Of a stretch of DNA of 64,000 bases, positions 22,097 through 34,037 are shown piece after piece. Made by a program: the position numbers and the translations under genes. A model generated the notes under the pieces. That model did no database searches and was not told where the DNA came from. It worked only from the letters and a program-made list of their open reading frames with translations. The stretch is from Myxocyprinus asiaticus (lineage: Eukaryota > Chordata > Actinopteri > Cypriniformes > Catostomidae): contig NC_059379.1 in assembly GCF_019703515.2 (NCBI RefSeq), positions 26,006,880 to 26,070,879 of the forward strand, given 5' to 3'. Every line of letters begins with the position of its first letter. The stretch's first letter is position 1.

Positions 22097-22645
22097 CTAA
22101 GTGATGTCAAAAGACAATGGTTGAAGGGAACTTTTGGGTGGAGGTATTTGTAGATCTAAAAGAAATGGATGTACACTACAAGTCAAAACTACCTACTCAT
22201 TCTTTATTACAACAATTAAATGGAAAAACTACTATTACTATATTACAATTAGTACAAAATCATTAATTAAGAGGAACTAATAAGTCATTAAAATGAAGTA
22301 ATAACACAAATAAAAAATATGGGAATTATGTAGTTACCAGATCAAAACGAAGTAGCTTATATTACAGCTTTGCACACTCAGGGTATTTTCTCAAATCACT
22401 TCATGACGTATCCACCTGGGATGATTTTTTAACAGTACTGAAGAAATTAAAGTGTCTGTTGGCCACTTCTTGGATGCTTTTCCTTTATTAAACAGCCCAC
22501 TCATTCATTTTAAATAAAAAAATAAAAAAATAAATAAATGCTATGTTTGTAAAACAATTCCTTCATAGGCACAATTTATACTAATGTAAAAAAACTAATT
22601 TTATACAGTATAATTTCAAGAGTAAAATAATAATTAACAGAACAT
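22097..22645. other. AT-rich intron, no gene recognised
   Basis: No coding signal or named repeat seen. Confidence 0.4.
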
Positions 22646-22899
22646 TGTAACAGGTAAAGGTTGGGCAAGGAGGAGGCAGGAACCGTCTGAACAATCAACA
22701 TAAACTTTTAATTCATAAATTAACAAACAATGAACTTAAAAAAACAAAACATAAACAGACACACATGCAACGTGGCCGCGGCGTCTCTCTCCCTCGACCC
22801 GTGTCATTGGCCGCCCCTTATCTCGTTCTCCGGCTGATCAGCTGATTCAGCGCCGGCTGTGCTCTATCAGGGCCTGACCACGCCCTCCTCATCGTCACA
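22646..22899 (-). mobile_element. Solo LTR of a Gmr1-related family
   Basis: On the minus strand it starts TGTGACGATGAGGAGGGCG and ends in TTACCTGTTACA. The flanks AACAT (22641-22645) and AACGT (22900-22904) look like a 5-bp target duplication with one mismatch. GGGCAAGGAGGAGGCAGGAA is shared with the LTRs at 38.6 and 39.2 kb. Confidence 0.75.
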
Positions 22900-24939
22900 A
22901 ACGTGTACTGTATGTGCTGTATTTATTAATTGATAATAATGTTTGCTGATGAAGCTAAAGAACTTGCCATTATCAACTAATTGCAAAGTGTTTTTGAATA
23001 ACAGGATATTTGCTTTTGTTTTAGAGTCATTGTTAAACCATATTTGGTGAGAAATGAGTGCTCTAAGTTTTAACTGATAAATGACAATCACTCCAGAGCA
23101 ATAAGAATGGGAATAACCACTGTTCACAAGATATGATAAATGAATACATTTTAATAGACCTCTTTCTGAACTGATTATACTTTTGGTACTTATTTTCTGC
23201 ACCAAACATTAAGCAGAAAAAGCCAATCAGGATAGATTATTGGAATTAATAAAAAGAAATGGCAAGAAACAATTCCAACAGTTATGTACTGTAGCACCTA
23301 AACCAAATAAATAGTCAAATAATGCATTTAAAAAAGTTCTACAGCAAAACACCCCAAACTTTTATCAAATATTATTTCTTTTTTCAGCCTCCAAATGAGC
23401 TGATTAGCCTAAGAAAATGAGACATTAGGGACCAACTGCCCTCGGGGTAGCAAAACCGTACAATACCCTCAAAATCAAGTTGCTATCATGTGGGCAATTA
23501 CACTGATGAATAGGAGGTAAATATGATGGAGAACTAATTGCTCAGAAAGCACACTTAAACACCTCTTCTACAGAGTTTTTCCCTCTCTGCTTCCCAAACT
23601 ACATGAAACAGCCATAATGATCCCTCTTCAGTCTAAGAGAGGATACTCAAAAAAAAAAAAAAAAAAAGCATCTGCACAGGGGCTTTACAAGTATAGATCA
23701 TAGAACATCTGACTTACATTACCTTTGTTAAATTATCTTAAAAGAGATGTTTTACAACAAAGTGAAAAACTCTTTCATTAAAAGAAAATGTAGTCCCACT
23801 GCACAGGCCAAAGTCTCACAGTCCCTTCACTGATTATCTGATGTATATTGCACACTAAACTGGAAAGCTTTTTTTTTTTTTTTATCTAAAAAGCTCCAAT
23901 CTTATTGACTGGCTTTATGCAACTTCTGCAAGTAAGTATACGTAGGCTTGTTTTTTCCATCTGCCTAGAAACATGGTTGTGTTTACAAGGTACAAAGATG
24001 AACAAGCACTTTTAGGATGAAATAATCACTGGATTTACTAAAGTGTGTCAGGTGAATAACATCAAATCTTCTTGATGTTTTGTTTTGTTTGAGTCGCTTA
24101 GTATCAAGTAAACTGAGGGGGCCAAAAGGGGGTGCTGAGGGGTTCACAGAAAGTTTCAGAGAAAAAAAGGTCAAATAAATACTGTTAATAAAAATATTAA
24201 CTGAATTTGACATTAACACTCATTCTGTTTTTTAAAGACAACAAATGAATTATACATTTTAGCTGAATATTTTTTTTTTTGTTCTCTACAAGTTTATAAA
24301 CCTGACATTAATAGTGTGTAAAAAAAAAAGAAAAAAAGATTCAGCTTCAATTTAGTACAACATATTCTCCAGACATTATTTTAATAATTTATTATGGCTT
24401 TAGTACAATAACAATTGTGCTGGACTTTTGAGTTTAGTTTGAGTTAAGATTTTATTATGACATATTTATTTTGACACTCCCGTAATTTGAATTGAGTTTC
24501 CTGTTCTAAGAGGAAGTTGTCAAGACCTGTTTTGTGCTGCAGCTGTGTAATGTGCTCCATGTGGTTACGGTAATCCATCTCCATCTTACCTTTAAAAGCC
24601 CTTTGAAATGCAGAGTCTGTAAGTGAATTTGTTTAATAATGTTTTGTCATTATTATGAGCACTTTATTTATGCTTTTGGTGTTTAATGTGTGATGATTGT
24701 TTGAGTTAGCAATTCTGTGCTAATGTAGCAGTTAACCCATGTCCCAGCATATTTGTCATTTCATTTAATCATTAATCATTCCTTTATCTTGTGTATTAAG
24801 TTCATGCTTAGTTCCTGCTGTGTAATTTATATCTGAAATTCATATTTGTATATTTTCTTTTCTTTGTAGTTTCACACTTTACATGATAAAACTTCATAAA
24901 CATCATATTTGTCTCCGTAGAGTGTATTGTGGAAGTGTT
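22900..24939. other. Long AT-rich intron stretch
   Basis: I find no gene. Homopolymers occur at 23649 and 23870. The part from about 24480 to 24940 may contain the LTR or leader of the BEL/Pao relic that follows, but I could not define its ends. Confidence 0.4.
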
Positions 24940-25089
24940 TAGAGGCTGGATAGCTGGGTTAATGTAAAACATCCAGTGAGGACAGTGAAAAAGACATCAC
25001 AGCAAAGTGAGAAAAGCTGGACACCCTCGACTAACAACTGCATCTTACAAAGAGATATGAGAATACCTCTGCCTCTAAGCCAGCAGTCT

Positions 25090-26350
25090 CATACCACACT
25101 CCCATACCAAACCATTATGTCATCGAAAGGCTCTAAAGCATCAATTCGCAACATCATCATGAAGAAGAAAGTGAGGATGCTTACTCAGTAAGCTCTCAGT
25201 CTTCCATGGTATCTAGAAGCTCCAAAGCCAGTTTAGTCATCGTAAAAGCACGAGCTCAGGCAAGAGCTGTGTCTGCTAAAAGAAATATTGAGATTAAAGT
25301 CGAACAAGCTCGACTCCAAGCAACATTGGAGGCACTGCAGGAAGAGAAAGAAAAAGATGCAGCTATCACAGAAGCAGAAATTCTAAAAGCAGGTTTCATA
25401 GAGGTAGACCATTCATCAGCATGACCTCGCCAAATACCTTGAACACAGTCAGCTAGTGACTTCTGGGTTGAATGCCTTCGATGATAAGTCTATGAATTAT
25501 TGGGCTTGAAAATCACCTTTCAAAGGTGCCATTGCAGACCTTGACCTCAAGCCAGAGGAAGAAATGGATTTGCTTATCACATTTTGGAAGAGAATCCTCT
25601 GAACAGGTTCGAAGAATAAAATCAGTTAACATCAGGAACCCATTGGCAGGTCTGTACATGGCTTGGGAGAGGCTAGAGGAGACATGGGTCACCAGAGGCC
25701 ATTGAACAAGCTCTTTTCTCTAAATTGGAGAGCTTCCCTAAAATAACAAGTAAAGATCCATTTAGGCTACGTGACCTTGAAGACATGCTTTCAGAGCTAG
25801 AGGCAGCCAAGCTGGATGGCTATCTACCTGGGTTGTCCTATTTTGACACCGCTCGTGGAGTAAGCCCTATTATTGAAAAACCTCCACAATATCCAGGAAA
25901 AATGGATATCTTATGGATCCAAGTACAAGCTGAGCATTCAGCAGCATTCCCACCATTCTCTGTGTTTGCTGACTTCATCCATACAGAAGCTAAAGCAAGA
26001 AGAGACCCCAGCTTTACTAACTTTTCTCCAGCATCACAAGACAAGAGAGACAAACCAGACAGATACAGGCAAGCTTCTATAACATTTCATAAAACCCATG
26101 TAAACGTGTCTGAGAAAAAAAGAAAAAATCAGTAGATCCTAGTCGGTACTGCTTCATCCACAGCAAACCTCACCCTCTAAAAAGATGTAGAGGCTTCAGA
26201 GAGAAGAGACTTGAAGACCGTAAGCAGTTTCTCAAGGAACATTTAGAATGCTTCAGGTGCTGCTCTTCAACAGATCATATGGCAAAAAACTGCAAAGCTG
26301 AAATCTACTGCCCTGAATGTAACAGCGACCGTCATGTGTCAGCCTTACAT
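25090..26350 (+). pseudogene. BEL/Pao gag with zinc knuckles
   Basis: The N-terminal helix is KRNIEIKVEQARLQATLEAL (about 25280-25340). The capsid shows DLDLKPEEEMDLLIT, VNIRNPLAGLYMAWERLEET and then FSKLESFPKITSKDPFRLRD and FPPFSVFADFIHTEAKARRD, the latter a BEL/Pao hallmark. Knuckles follow near 26247-26350: CFRCCSSTDHMAKNC and CPECNSDRHVSALH. Stops interrupt at about 25507 and 26133, and the capsid is spread over more than one frame. Confidence 0.75.
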
Positions 26351-26479
26351 CCTGGTTAAGCAACCTGGAAGAAAGCCACCCTCCCACCTCAGAGGATGGT
26401 GGGGAGGACGATGAACCCACTGATCAAGAAGTAACATCAAAGTGCACTGAAATGTGTGGAGCTGGAGTGAGCGCGAGAG

Positions 26480-26950
26480 CACGTTCCAAGATTTGTTTGG
26501 TTAACGTCTATACTGAGGGTCATATAGAGGAATCGAAAAGAACGTATGCTATTCTGGATGAACAGAGCAACCGCTCATTAGCGAGATCAGAATTCTTTTA
26601 AGCTTTAAATATCAAAAGACCTTCCTTTCCATATTCACTTAAGACATGTGCTGGATTGAAAAAGACTGCAGGAAGGAGAGCTAGAAGCTATATTGCGGAG
26701 TCAGTGGATAAGAATGTAAACCTTTATCTTCCTACATTGCCAGAATGCAACCAGATTCCCAATAATGCTCTGAAATTCCCACCCCAGATGCAGCACATCA
26801 CTTCAGTCACCTCAGATGTATTGCTGACAAAATTCCTGCCCTTGATCCAGATGCTAGCATCCTCCTCCTTGGCAGGGATCTCATTAGGGTTCATAAGGGC
26901 TGACAACAGATCAGTGGTCCATACAGGGCTCCATTCACCCAGAAGTTAGA
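26480..26950 (+). pseudogene. BEL/Pao protease-like segment
   Basis: YAILDEQSNRSLARSEFF is the BEL/Pao aspartic-protease-like motif, with Asp followed by Glu-Gln rather than the usual Thr-Gly. A TAA comes right after it and the next frame continues with KTCAGLKKTAGRRARSYIAE. Function would be polyprotein cleavage; this copy is inactive. Confidence 0.6.
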
Positions 26951-27641
26951 CCTTGAATGGGTTGTTATTGACGAATTGTGTCTTGGAGGTGCTCATCGAC
27001 CTTCTCATGTGAATGTTTTCAAGACTTCCACACTTGAGAGTGGTCGCCCAAGCTTCTTTCCCTGTGACAAAACTGATGTACTTTTAGTTGGTTCCACAAA
27101 TTTTACATCTCGCCACTCTGATCAGTCTGTTGATATTGATGGTGTCCTGGTCAGACGCTCCTCTACAGTCAGAAACCTCAGCATTATTTTTGATTCTTCA
27201 CTCTCCTTCCTCCCTTCTCTCACAAAAGCTGCTTTCTTTCACCTCCGTAATATTGCCAGACTACACCCCATTCTCAGTATAAAAGATGCAGAGACTCTTG
27301 TTCACACTTTCATCACTTCACGACTCGACTGCTATAACGCCCTCTTTTCTGGTCTCCCCATTAAAACAGTCAATAAATTGCAATACATTCAGAATTCTGC
27401 AGCTCGGGTCTTCACTTATTCCAAGAAATCATCTCACATCATCCCCATTTTACATAGACTGCACTGGCTAACTGTTTCTTACCGTATTCAGTATAAATGA
27501 CTCCTCACAACATTTAAAGCTCTACATGGTCTTTCCCTACATTACTACACAGGTCTTATTCATCCCTACACACCATCTCGCTCACTCAGGTCTTCTGACT
27601 CCGGTTTACTACTCATCCCACGTTATAAGCTAACATCACTG

Positions 27642-29093
27642 TGTTGGGGCTCATGTGCTCAGATAGGAGACAACGGCAGGCCTACACACCATCATAAAAC
27701 CTGACTGCAGCCTGTAGGAACGCTCAAAGCTTGATAACACTATAACAGTGCCAAAATCAAACAAAGGGAGTCCAAACAGACTACAGATCCCATCAAGCCT
27801 TGCTCACTTTACACCTAGGTGTGAAATTCTAAAGGATCGAACTCTCAACTCCTATAGGGTGAAACGCACGATAGAACGCATCCCTCAACCATGATGTCAT
27901 CGAGAGTATAAAACTCCAGAGATTCCTCCTACGCTTGCTTCCAGCAACAGTATGCACTGCGTCTAGTTGCAGCCCTGCTGCTCCCAGGTGTAGCCTCATT
28001 GCCCAAGGAAGTAACGTACATACCTGATCTTTGGCCATACAATCTCCATCTCACTGGACGAGCCGAGATTCTCCGTGTTCCACCAAGCACACTAACGGAT
28101 CCAAAGGAGACCGCCGAGCAATCCGCGTCTTACCCTTTTGCCTGCAGAAGTGAAGGTTTCTCTTCCTTCTTTAACCAAGTTGACTTCACTGATATCTCTG
28201 CCAACCCGCCGAGAATCAGCTGCCGTACCGCCCACAGACAGAGCGAGGAAACGGCCTCCCGTCATCACCCGAGCTTCAAGGAACTGAGTCGGAGTCAAAC
28301 GACAGACGAACACACATTCTACCCTCATCCTCACGCGACTCAAATAAGAGGTTTACGTCTGGGCTGAGATAGATTATTATAGTGTGTTATTCTTGTGAAT
28401 CAAGGTTATTGCTTGTACAGTTTATGGACCACAGAGTTCGCTCATTGCTGCTAATAACAACTCACTGTTACCACGAATGAGATTTGCTGTGTTGTCATTC
28501 AACCACGTTGGGCTGTTTGTGCATTTCCGTCATCACGGGTGAGATCGGCACACTGAGTTTATCCATTAAAGAACCAACGACAGCGGTGGATGGATTACGA
28601 GCTGCTCACCGCATCTCTGAGTGATAAAACTAACGGTTGCTGTCTCTCCCACGATCGCTAAACCGGCTTCGGTGCCATCGCCCTGTTCTCTATCCCTCGT
28701 ACTAACCATACACACACACGACCCCTCACAAACATACCTGCACACACATTTGGCGAACAGATAACTTGGCCCTAAGTTATCGTACCAGCAGCGGAGACAT
28801 GCGTTAAACAGGCAGACGCCATTAACCAGTCTCTCCACCCACATTCTCTGGCCAGAAACCTTGCACGACATACTCTCCATAAGAGCCAGGCTGCCATTTT
28901 GTGCACTCCTTCTCTCCTCACACACACACAATGAATGTTCTATTTATTTTAATAATTAATAATTATCTTTGATGATTGTTGATTTGAAGGATTAATAAGC
29001 TAATGTTAATTCCAATCAATGTTCTATTGATTTTAATAATAATTATCTTTGATAATTATTATTTATTGCTAATAACCAAACGAAGCCCCAACA
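27642..29093 (+). mobile_element. LTR-like element (probable solo LTR) in the LINE
   Basis: It starts TGTTGGGGCTC and ends GAAGCCCCAACA, and ACTG is duplicated at 27638-27641 and 29094-29097. Removing it leaves the LINE reading frame continuous. TATAAAA at 27907-27913 could be its promoter. No PBS, gag or pol lies inside, so a solo LTR is the simplest reading. At 1452 bp it is long, and its class (BEL/Pao, ERV or other) is not determined. The short open frames inside look like chance. Confidence 0.7.
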
Positions 29094-29241
29094 ACTGGGT
29101 GGCTGGGCTTTTATCACTACTGTTCCAGAATTATGGAACTCTGTCCCACATTCCCTCCGTGACCTCAACACCAAAAATGATTTCAAAACCCACCTCAAAA
29201 CATATCTCTTTGTCCTATGTCATTCCCTAGATGTTATGTTT

Positions 29242-29244
<3 letters not shown>

Positions 29245-29282
<38 letters not shown>
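29245..29282. repeat. (AT)n microsatellite
   Basis: About 19 AT units inside the LINE 3' UTR. Confidence 0.95.
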
Positions 29283-29285
<3 letters not shown>

Positions 29286-29532
29286 CTTGCTAAATGTAAA
29301 GCAACCTTGAGTTTGTAGAAAGACGCTATATAAAATAAACGTATTATTAACATTATTATTTATTATTAACAAATATTGCAGGTTAAACAAATATACACTT
29401 GATAATTGTGATTCTACAATAAAGCACTGCTACATTACAGTAATTTCATGGCCCTGTTCACTGAGAAGTCACAGTATACAGCTGTCTTTTACGGGATAGT
29501 TAAAAATGAAAATTCTCTTATTTACTCACCCT

Positions 29533-29640
29533 CAAGTCAAAGTCAAGTCAGATTTATTTGTATAGTGCATTTAACAACAGGCATTGTTTCAAAACAGCTG
29601 TACATGAAATTATGCTATGACAGAAAATAAATGAATATAA
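29533..29640 (+). repeat. LINE-type 3' tail fragment
   Basis: CAAGTCAGATTTATTTGTAT followed by TTTCAAAACAGCTGTACATG resembles the 3' end of fish L2-type elements. AATATAATGCCAATAGTTAG recurs near 41603. Confidence 0.5.
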
Positions 29641-29773
29641 TGCCAATAGTTAGTATAGTTATTATTGTTTAGAACTATTATTGGTTAAAATTAGTAAACT
29701 AAGTAAGTGTTATGGGTCAATGGTTAAACAAAATTATTTTTTTATGAACTATAAATTTTATTGTTAAAGTCAT

Positions 29774-30110
29774 CTCTGTTACGTATGTAACCATGGTTCC
29801 CTGATGCTGCGTATGATCGCCATGGGACACCGTCTGAGTGTCACATGGTCTGAAGCTCTTATACAGTCACGGCAATTTATTGGCTGATGGTGATTAAGCG
29901 ACGCCCCCTAGGGAGCTACATTACAGGCTCCATAAAGGCACTTGCTTTTGTGCCATCAGGTCCGATTTTCTGCAAAAGGCACAAGCCTATGCAGCTGCTA
30001 GAGTGTATGGCCAGCTACACAGTGTCTCGTTCCCCTCAGGGAACCAAGGTTATGTATGTTACCGAGACATTCCCTTTAGTGGTACTTGAGCTGCGTATGA
30101 TCGCTATGGG
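29774..30110. repeat. DIRS 3' end: inverted arms plus direct repeat
   Basis: TCTCTGTTACGTATGTAACC at 29774 is mirrored by the stretch 30036-30067 with a few mismatches. GCTGCGTATGATCGCCATGG near 29807 recurs directly near 30091. The layout matches that at 14358-14668. Confidence 0.7.
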
Positions 30111-30120
30111 AACATAGACT

Positions 30121-30372
30121 TTAAGCGGTGCTGGGGCAACCCCTGCACCGAAACGCTCCTGCATTTTCACTTCGCGCTGGACACAAAGAAGCAAAAACAT
30201 GCCACTTAGACTTATACAGCCTTCTCGTTGATGGAGCACAGCAGGGTGATCCATCATTCAAAAGAGCACCCCATTGAGGGGCCACACCCATAACTTCCAC
30301 AAGTCTGGCCAGGGTTACCAAATGCTGCCCCGTGCCTGAGACAACATGTTCGCTCTGACTGGAATCTCCCAA
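30121..30372 (-). pseudogene. DIRS tyrosine recombinase, N-terminal remnant
   Basis: CCAPSTRRLYKSKWHVFASL is the N-terminal helical domain of a DIRS recombinase. The frame ends at 30121, and the terminal repeat follows immediately, so the catalytic Arg-His-Arg-Tyr part has been deleted. The frame upstream overlaps the end of the RNase H reading frame. This copy could not integrate by itself. Confidence 0.65.
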
Positions 30373-32209
30373 GGCATCTTTTCAAGGAGAGAGACCAGAG
30401 TCGAAAACCATACTTGAGATGGCCAATTCTGCGCCACTAACAGAAGCCGAACCCGATCCTCCTGAACCCTCTGCAGAACTGCGTGCAGCAGACTTATCGG
30501 TGGAAATGTGTAAAAACACACTCTCGGCCACTGGTGCGCCAGCGCATCGATCTCCAGTGGTGCCGGGGGTGAGAGAGAAAACCAGAGGGGACAGTGCGAT
30601 GTCTTGCTCAAAGCGAACGGGTCCACTTCCACTCTGCCAAACCTCCTCCAGATTTGTTCCATAATCTGAGGATGTAATGTCCATTCTCTGGGCGTCAGAC
30701 CCTGTCTGGACAGGAGATCCGCCCCATGTTCAACTGGCCAGGGACACGTACAGCTCGTAGGGACAGTATATATATCTCTTGCCCACAGAATGTGACGTGC
30801 CAGCTTTAGCATGGCATGAGAATGCACCCTTCCATGGTGACTGATGTAGGACACCACCGTCCTATTGTCTGACCGGATGAGGACATGGCTGTCCTGAATC
30901 TCTGGAAGGAAAAACCTTAAAGCCAGCAGCACCATGAGCATCTCCAGCCAGTTTATGTGCCAACATTGCCGCTGGCCTGTCCAGATTCCATAGGCTGGAT
31001 GACCTTCATGTGCAGCACCCCAGCCTGCGGAGGAGGTGTCTGTCTTTATCACCTTGCAGTGGCACACCTGTCCCAATGGAACGGCCAACATCAGAAGGCG
31101 GGTCCATTTCCATGATAGCAGTGTTTTGTAGCACCCACATGTCACTCTGAAGGGACGAAGTGCATGCGTCAGTGGTTGAAGTTCCTTTGTGGAGTTTATC
31201 CAGCACTGAAAAGGTCTCACATGCAACATGCCCAGAGGAATGACAGTGGATGCTGCAATCATAAGCTCCAAAATCCTGTGAAATGTTCTCACTGAGAGAA
31301 CATGTCCTACACTGAACATTGCTAGACACTGGCGTTATGACAGAACGTGAGCTAGAGACAGGCGAGTCTAGAGAGACTTATTCCTTGGCAACAGGACCCT
31401 CTTGTCTAGGTTTACACGTAGTCCTAGTTTGCTCAAATGGATGAGAACAACATCTCTATGTTGGACAGCCAAAGTCCCTGAGTGAGCAAACCAATGAATC
31501 ATCGAGATAATTCAAAACGCGGATGCCTTGAAGCCTCAAGGGCATCAGAGCTGCATCCATGCATTTTGTGAAAGTGCGTAGTGCCAGTGCAAGTACGAAT
31601 GGAAGGACACAACATTGCTACACTTTGGCCCCAAAACCGAATCTGAGAAAATGCCTGTGCTTCAGCACAATCTGAATATGGAAATAAGCGGCCTTCAAAT
31701 CTATTGTCACAAACCAGTCCCCCGGCTGTACTTGTGACATTATTTGTTTCTGTGTCAGCATTTTGAATTGACATTTCATTAGGGTGAAATTAAAATGTCT
31801 CAAATCCAGAATGAGATGTAAGCCGCCGTCTTTTTTTGGGACCAGAAAATAACGGCTGTAAAAGATGCATTCTCTCTGAGAAGGGGGAATCTCCTGTATT
31901 GCCCCATTTTCTAAGAGCGAGTGAATTTCCTGAATCAAAAACGGGGCTTCCCAAACAGAAACGTCTGTCGGAACAACCCCATTGAATACTGAAGGAGCCC
32001 ACCTGAAGTGAATGACATAACCGTGCTCTATCGTTCGAAGTACCCAGTTCAAAATGCCCTGCAACTGCTGCCAAGACACTAGATGGGCAGACAGAGGAAT
32101 TAATGCATGGCTCTCGCCTGTAGTGCGACATGTAACCACTAGATGGCACGCTTGGCTTACTTTTGGCGACTACCCCACAACCAGTGGCACATTGGAGGGC
32201 GTCCTTCAT
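30373..32209 (-). pseudogene. DIRS reverse transcriptase and RNase H
   Basis: The RT start is at 31618-32139: VLRTIEHGYVIHFRWAPSVF, FLVPKKDGGLHLILDLRHFN and FVTIDLKAAYFHIQIV. The region with the YxDD box is frame-broken near 31500 (IIRFVN-like DNA spans it). RNase H is in the 30315-31319 frame: KTDTSSAGWGAAHEGHPAYG, HINWLEMLMVLLALRFFLPE, VLIRSDNRTVVSYISHHGR, then GADLLSRQGLTPREWTLHPQ. The order fits DIRS pol. At least two frameshifts separate RT from RNase H. Confidence 0.8.
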
Positions 32210-32783
32210 GCCTCTACTACTGTGGCTGGTTGAATGGGATTTAATAATGTTTGTGCCTTTATTGTATTCAGAAATAAATGATGAGCACCCTAAAATTAAT
32301 TTACAGCAGGGACGCTGAAAGAATAAAACTTTTCCCTGCTAGTTGAATGGGAAAGAGTGTGTGAACATTGGGGGGAATGTTTATTGAGAAAACTGGTTCG
32401 CCACAATGTCCCTGGCATTCTTTATGGGTGGACAACGTGTGGTGCTTATGTTCACTGTGTGTTTTGTTGACACTTGTGCTTGGTGAACACTGAATTCTGT
32501 TATACATGTCTTGAGACCTTTGGTCATGGTTTTTTAATGTTCGCTTCCCAGTGCTAGCTGTGGGGGAAACTGAATCATATTCTGGCTATCTGGCGTTCAA
32601 GGCATGTACAATGGTGAACTCATCCCGATACTGTCCTAAGGGCAAACAAGAGAAACAGATATGTTTTTACGGTCCAGTTTCATTCACTGAATGGGAGCTT
32701 ACCCTTAGTTTCACCACAAATCCATCAGGGTCACTTCTGGTGTCCTGCCAGCCATTTAAAAGGGGCCGGGCCAACATCCAAAT
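32210..32783. other. Spacer between DIRS pol and gag
   Basis: No domain seen. It may be the gag-pol spacer or a fragment of unrelated DNA carried in the chimera. Confidence 0.35.
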
Positions 32784-33770
32784 GTGATAGCAGGAACGTA
32801 TGAGGACCCCAATCCCTCTGAAGTGGTGCAAAACTTGTGTCCAGCGATTTATGTGGCTCTCTGGTGGGACGTTGCTAAGATGCCGGACATGAGCGTACCA
32901 GAGCTACAGCAGGCTTTTCTCTCTTTGCAAGGAAGCATCTGCTGGAATGTGGCAGTCTGCTGTTTTACAGCACAGAATTTTTCCACCACTGACTGGACTG
33001 CATCACCGAACAGCCCAGATTGTGACACAGGGGCATTCATTAGGAAGGCCTTGTCCTTGTCACAAACATCCATGAGCATAAGCCACAGATGGTGTTCCGC
33101 CGCCACAAGGCCTGCCATATATTTTGACCAACAGCATGAGCAATGTGTTTGGTAGCTCTCAGCGCCAAATCAGAAGCCCGCATAGTTCCATGATGGCCTC
33201 AGCATCCAGCACAGCTCCCTTATCTAAATTCCTCATAAAATTGGCTTGGTAGGCTTGCAAAACTGCCAGCGTGTGCAAAGCCAAAACTGCTTGTCCTGAA
33301 GCCAGGTAGGCCTTGTTCAACAAGGACGAAGCCTGTAAATCTGTCCGCTAGGAGGCAAGGACTCAGCCTGGCCTCCGGCGAAATCCACAGAATCCGATGC
33401 CGCCGTAGACATGGCATATTTGTCCTTAGCGCGGAAGGAAACCACTGTGCGGGCCTCAGGGCTAGGACACAAATGCCCATGTGTAAACTCCACAGGAGAA
33501 CATCGAGCCGAATCCGGGGAGAGTGAACGAGAGAACCGAAAGTCGGCCTGCTGCTCAGCTCCCATCTCCTTGACATCCGTGCCAGCATCCCACGAGTCAC
33601 ACGTCCATATGGCACTGCCAGAATGAGCATGCGGCTTGACTGAATCTCTTCCAAAGGAGGCAACCCTTTCGTGGAGCATCCTGACATTCATCAAATCACA
33701 CTGTGGGCAATCTGAACCCTCCAACGCGGCCTCAGCATGGTGAAACCCCAGACAGGGCCCTGTCCAGAGC
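32784..33770 (-). pseudogene. DIRS gag (copy A), lacking its N-terminus
   Basis: From about 33760: HAEAALEGSDCPQCDLMNVR, then SARCSPVEFTHGHLCPSPEA; later, at 32849-33118, LVAAEHHLWLMLMDVCDKDK, FLMNAPVSQSGLFGDAVQS and KQQTATFQQMLPCKE. The last motifs are the most conserved part of fish DIRS gag. The N-terminal residues before HAEAAL are replaced by an RNase H start, which shows the recombination point. The open frame breaks near 33220. Confidence 0.7.
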
Positions 33771-33838
33771 CCCGATACTGCCTGCCCATTGCACACGGCG
33801 CCCCAGCCTGAATTCGAGGCATCCATCATGACCACAAA
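33762..33838 (-). pseudogene. RNase H start fused to gag
   Basis: VMMDASNSGWGAVCNGQAVS followed by GLWTGP is the first RNase H motif of DIRS pol (compare VVMTDASN at 50.8 kb). It runs without a stop into the gag motif HAEAALEG. No RT precedes it; instead a leader-like sequence with a splice-donor consensus lies upstream. Confidence 0.7.
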
Positions 33839-34006
33839 TCTGCACTAATGGCACCAGGGGGATGATTGATTTTATTACGCCTGGGGTGGGTGGTTCGCGG
33901 CGAGGCAGAGCAGATTCCCCACTGGGAAGATTGTCCAGGGGAGGCGTGCTGCCCCACGAGCCTGCAATGGTGGCCAGTGGCTGGGGCAGGTGAGCGGCCC
34001 CTAGAA

Positions 34007-34022
34007 CCAACGCACTTACCTG
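34007..34022 (-). promoter_or_regulatory. Splice-donor-like site in DIRS leader
   Basis: On the minus strand AACAGGTAAGTGCGTTGG matches the 5' splice consensus CAG/GTAAGT. An almost identical string, AACAGGTAAGTGTGTTGG, is at about 52006-52023 in another DIRS copy. Confidence 0.45.
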
Positions 34023-34037
34023 TTTGCTGGATTTCTT

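Larger units (their letters stand above)
24940..27035 (+). mobile_element. BEL/Pao retrotransposon relic, gag and protease
   Basis: Pieces in the order expected for BEL/Pao are present: a charged gag N-terminus, capsid, two zinc knuckles and a protease-like segment. RT, RNase H and integrase are absent. At about 27035 the sequence passes directly into the 3' end of an L2-like LINE. Many stops and frame changes show the copy is old. Confidence 0.75.
27036..29360 (+). mobile_element. L2-like LINE 3' end, interrupted
   Basis: Two blocks, 27036-27641 and 29094-29360, form one LINE end. The first has the RT C-terminus: KTDVLLVGSTNF, FHLRNIARLHPILS, FITSRLDCYNALFSGLP and ILHRLHWLTVSYRIQ. The second continues with WAFITTVPELWNSVPHS and a 3' UTR with AGACGCTATATAAAATAAAC. 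A stop interrupts just after the last motif of the first block. The LTR-like element at 27642-29093 separates the blocks. Confidence 0.8.

Noticed and set aside
27829..28367. Open frames inside the 1.45 kb LTR-like element
   Set aside because: No retroviral or other domain is visible, and frames on both strands are of chance length.
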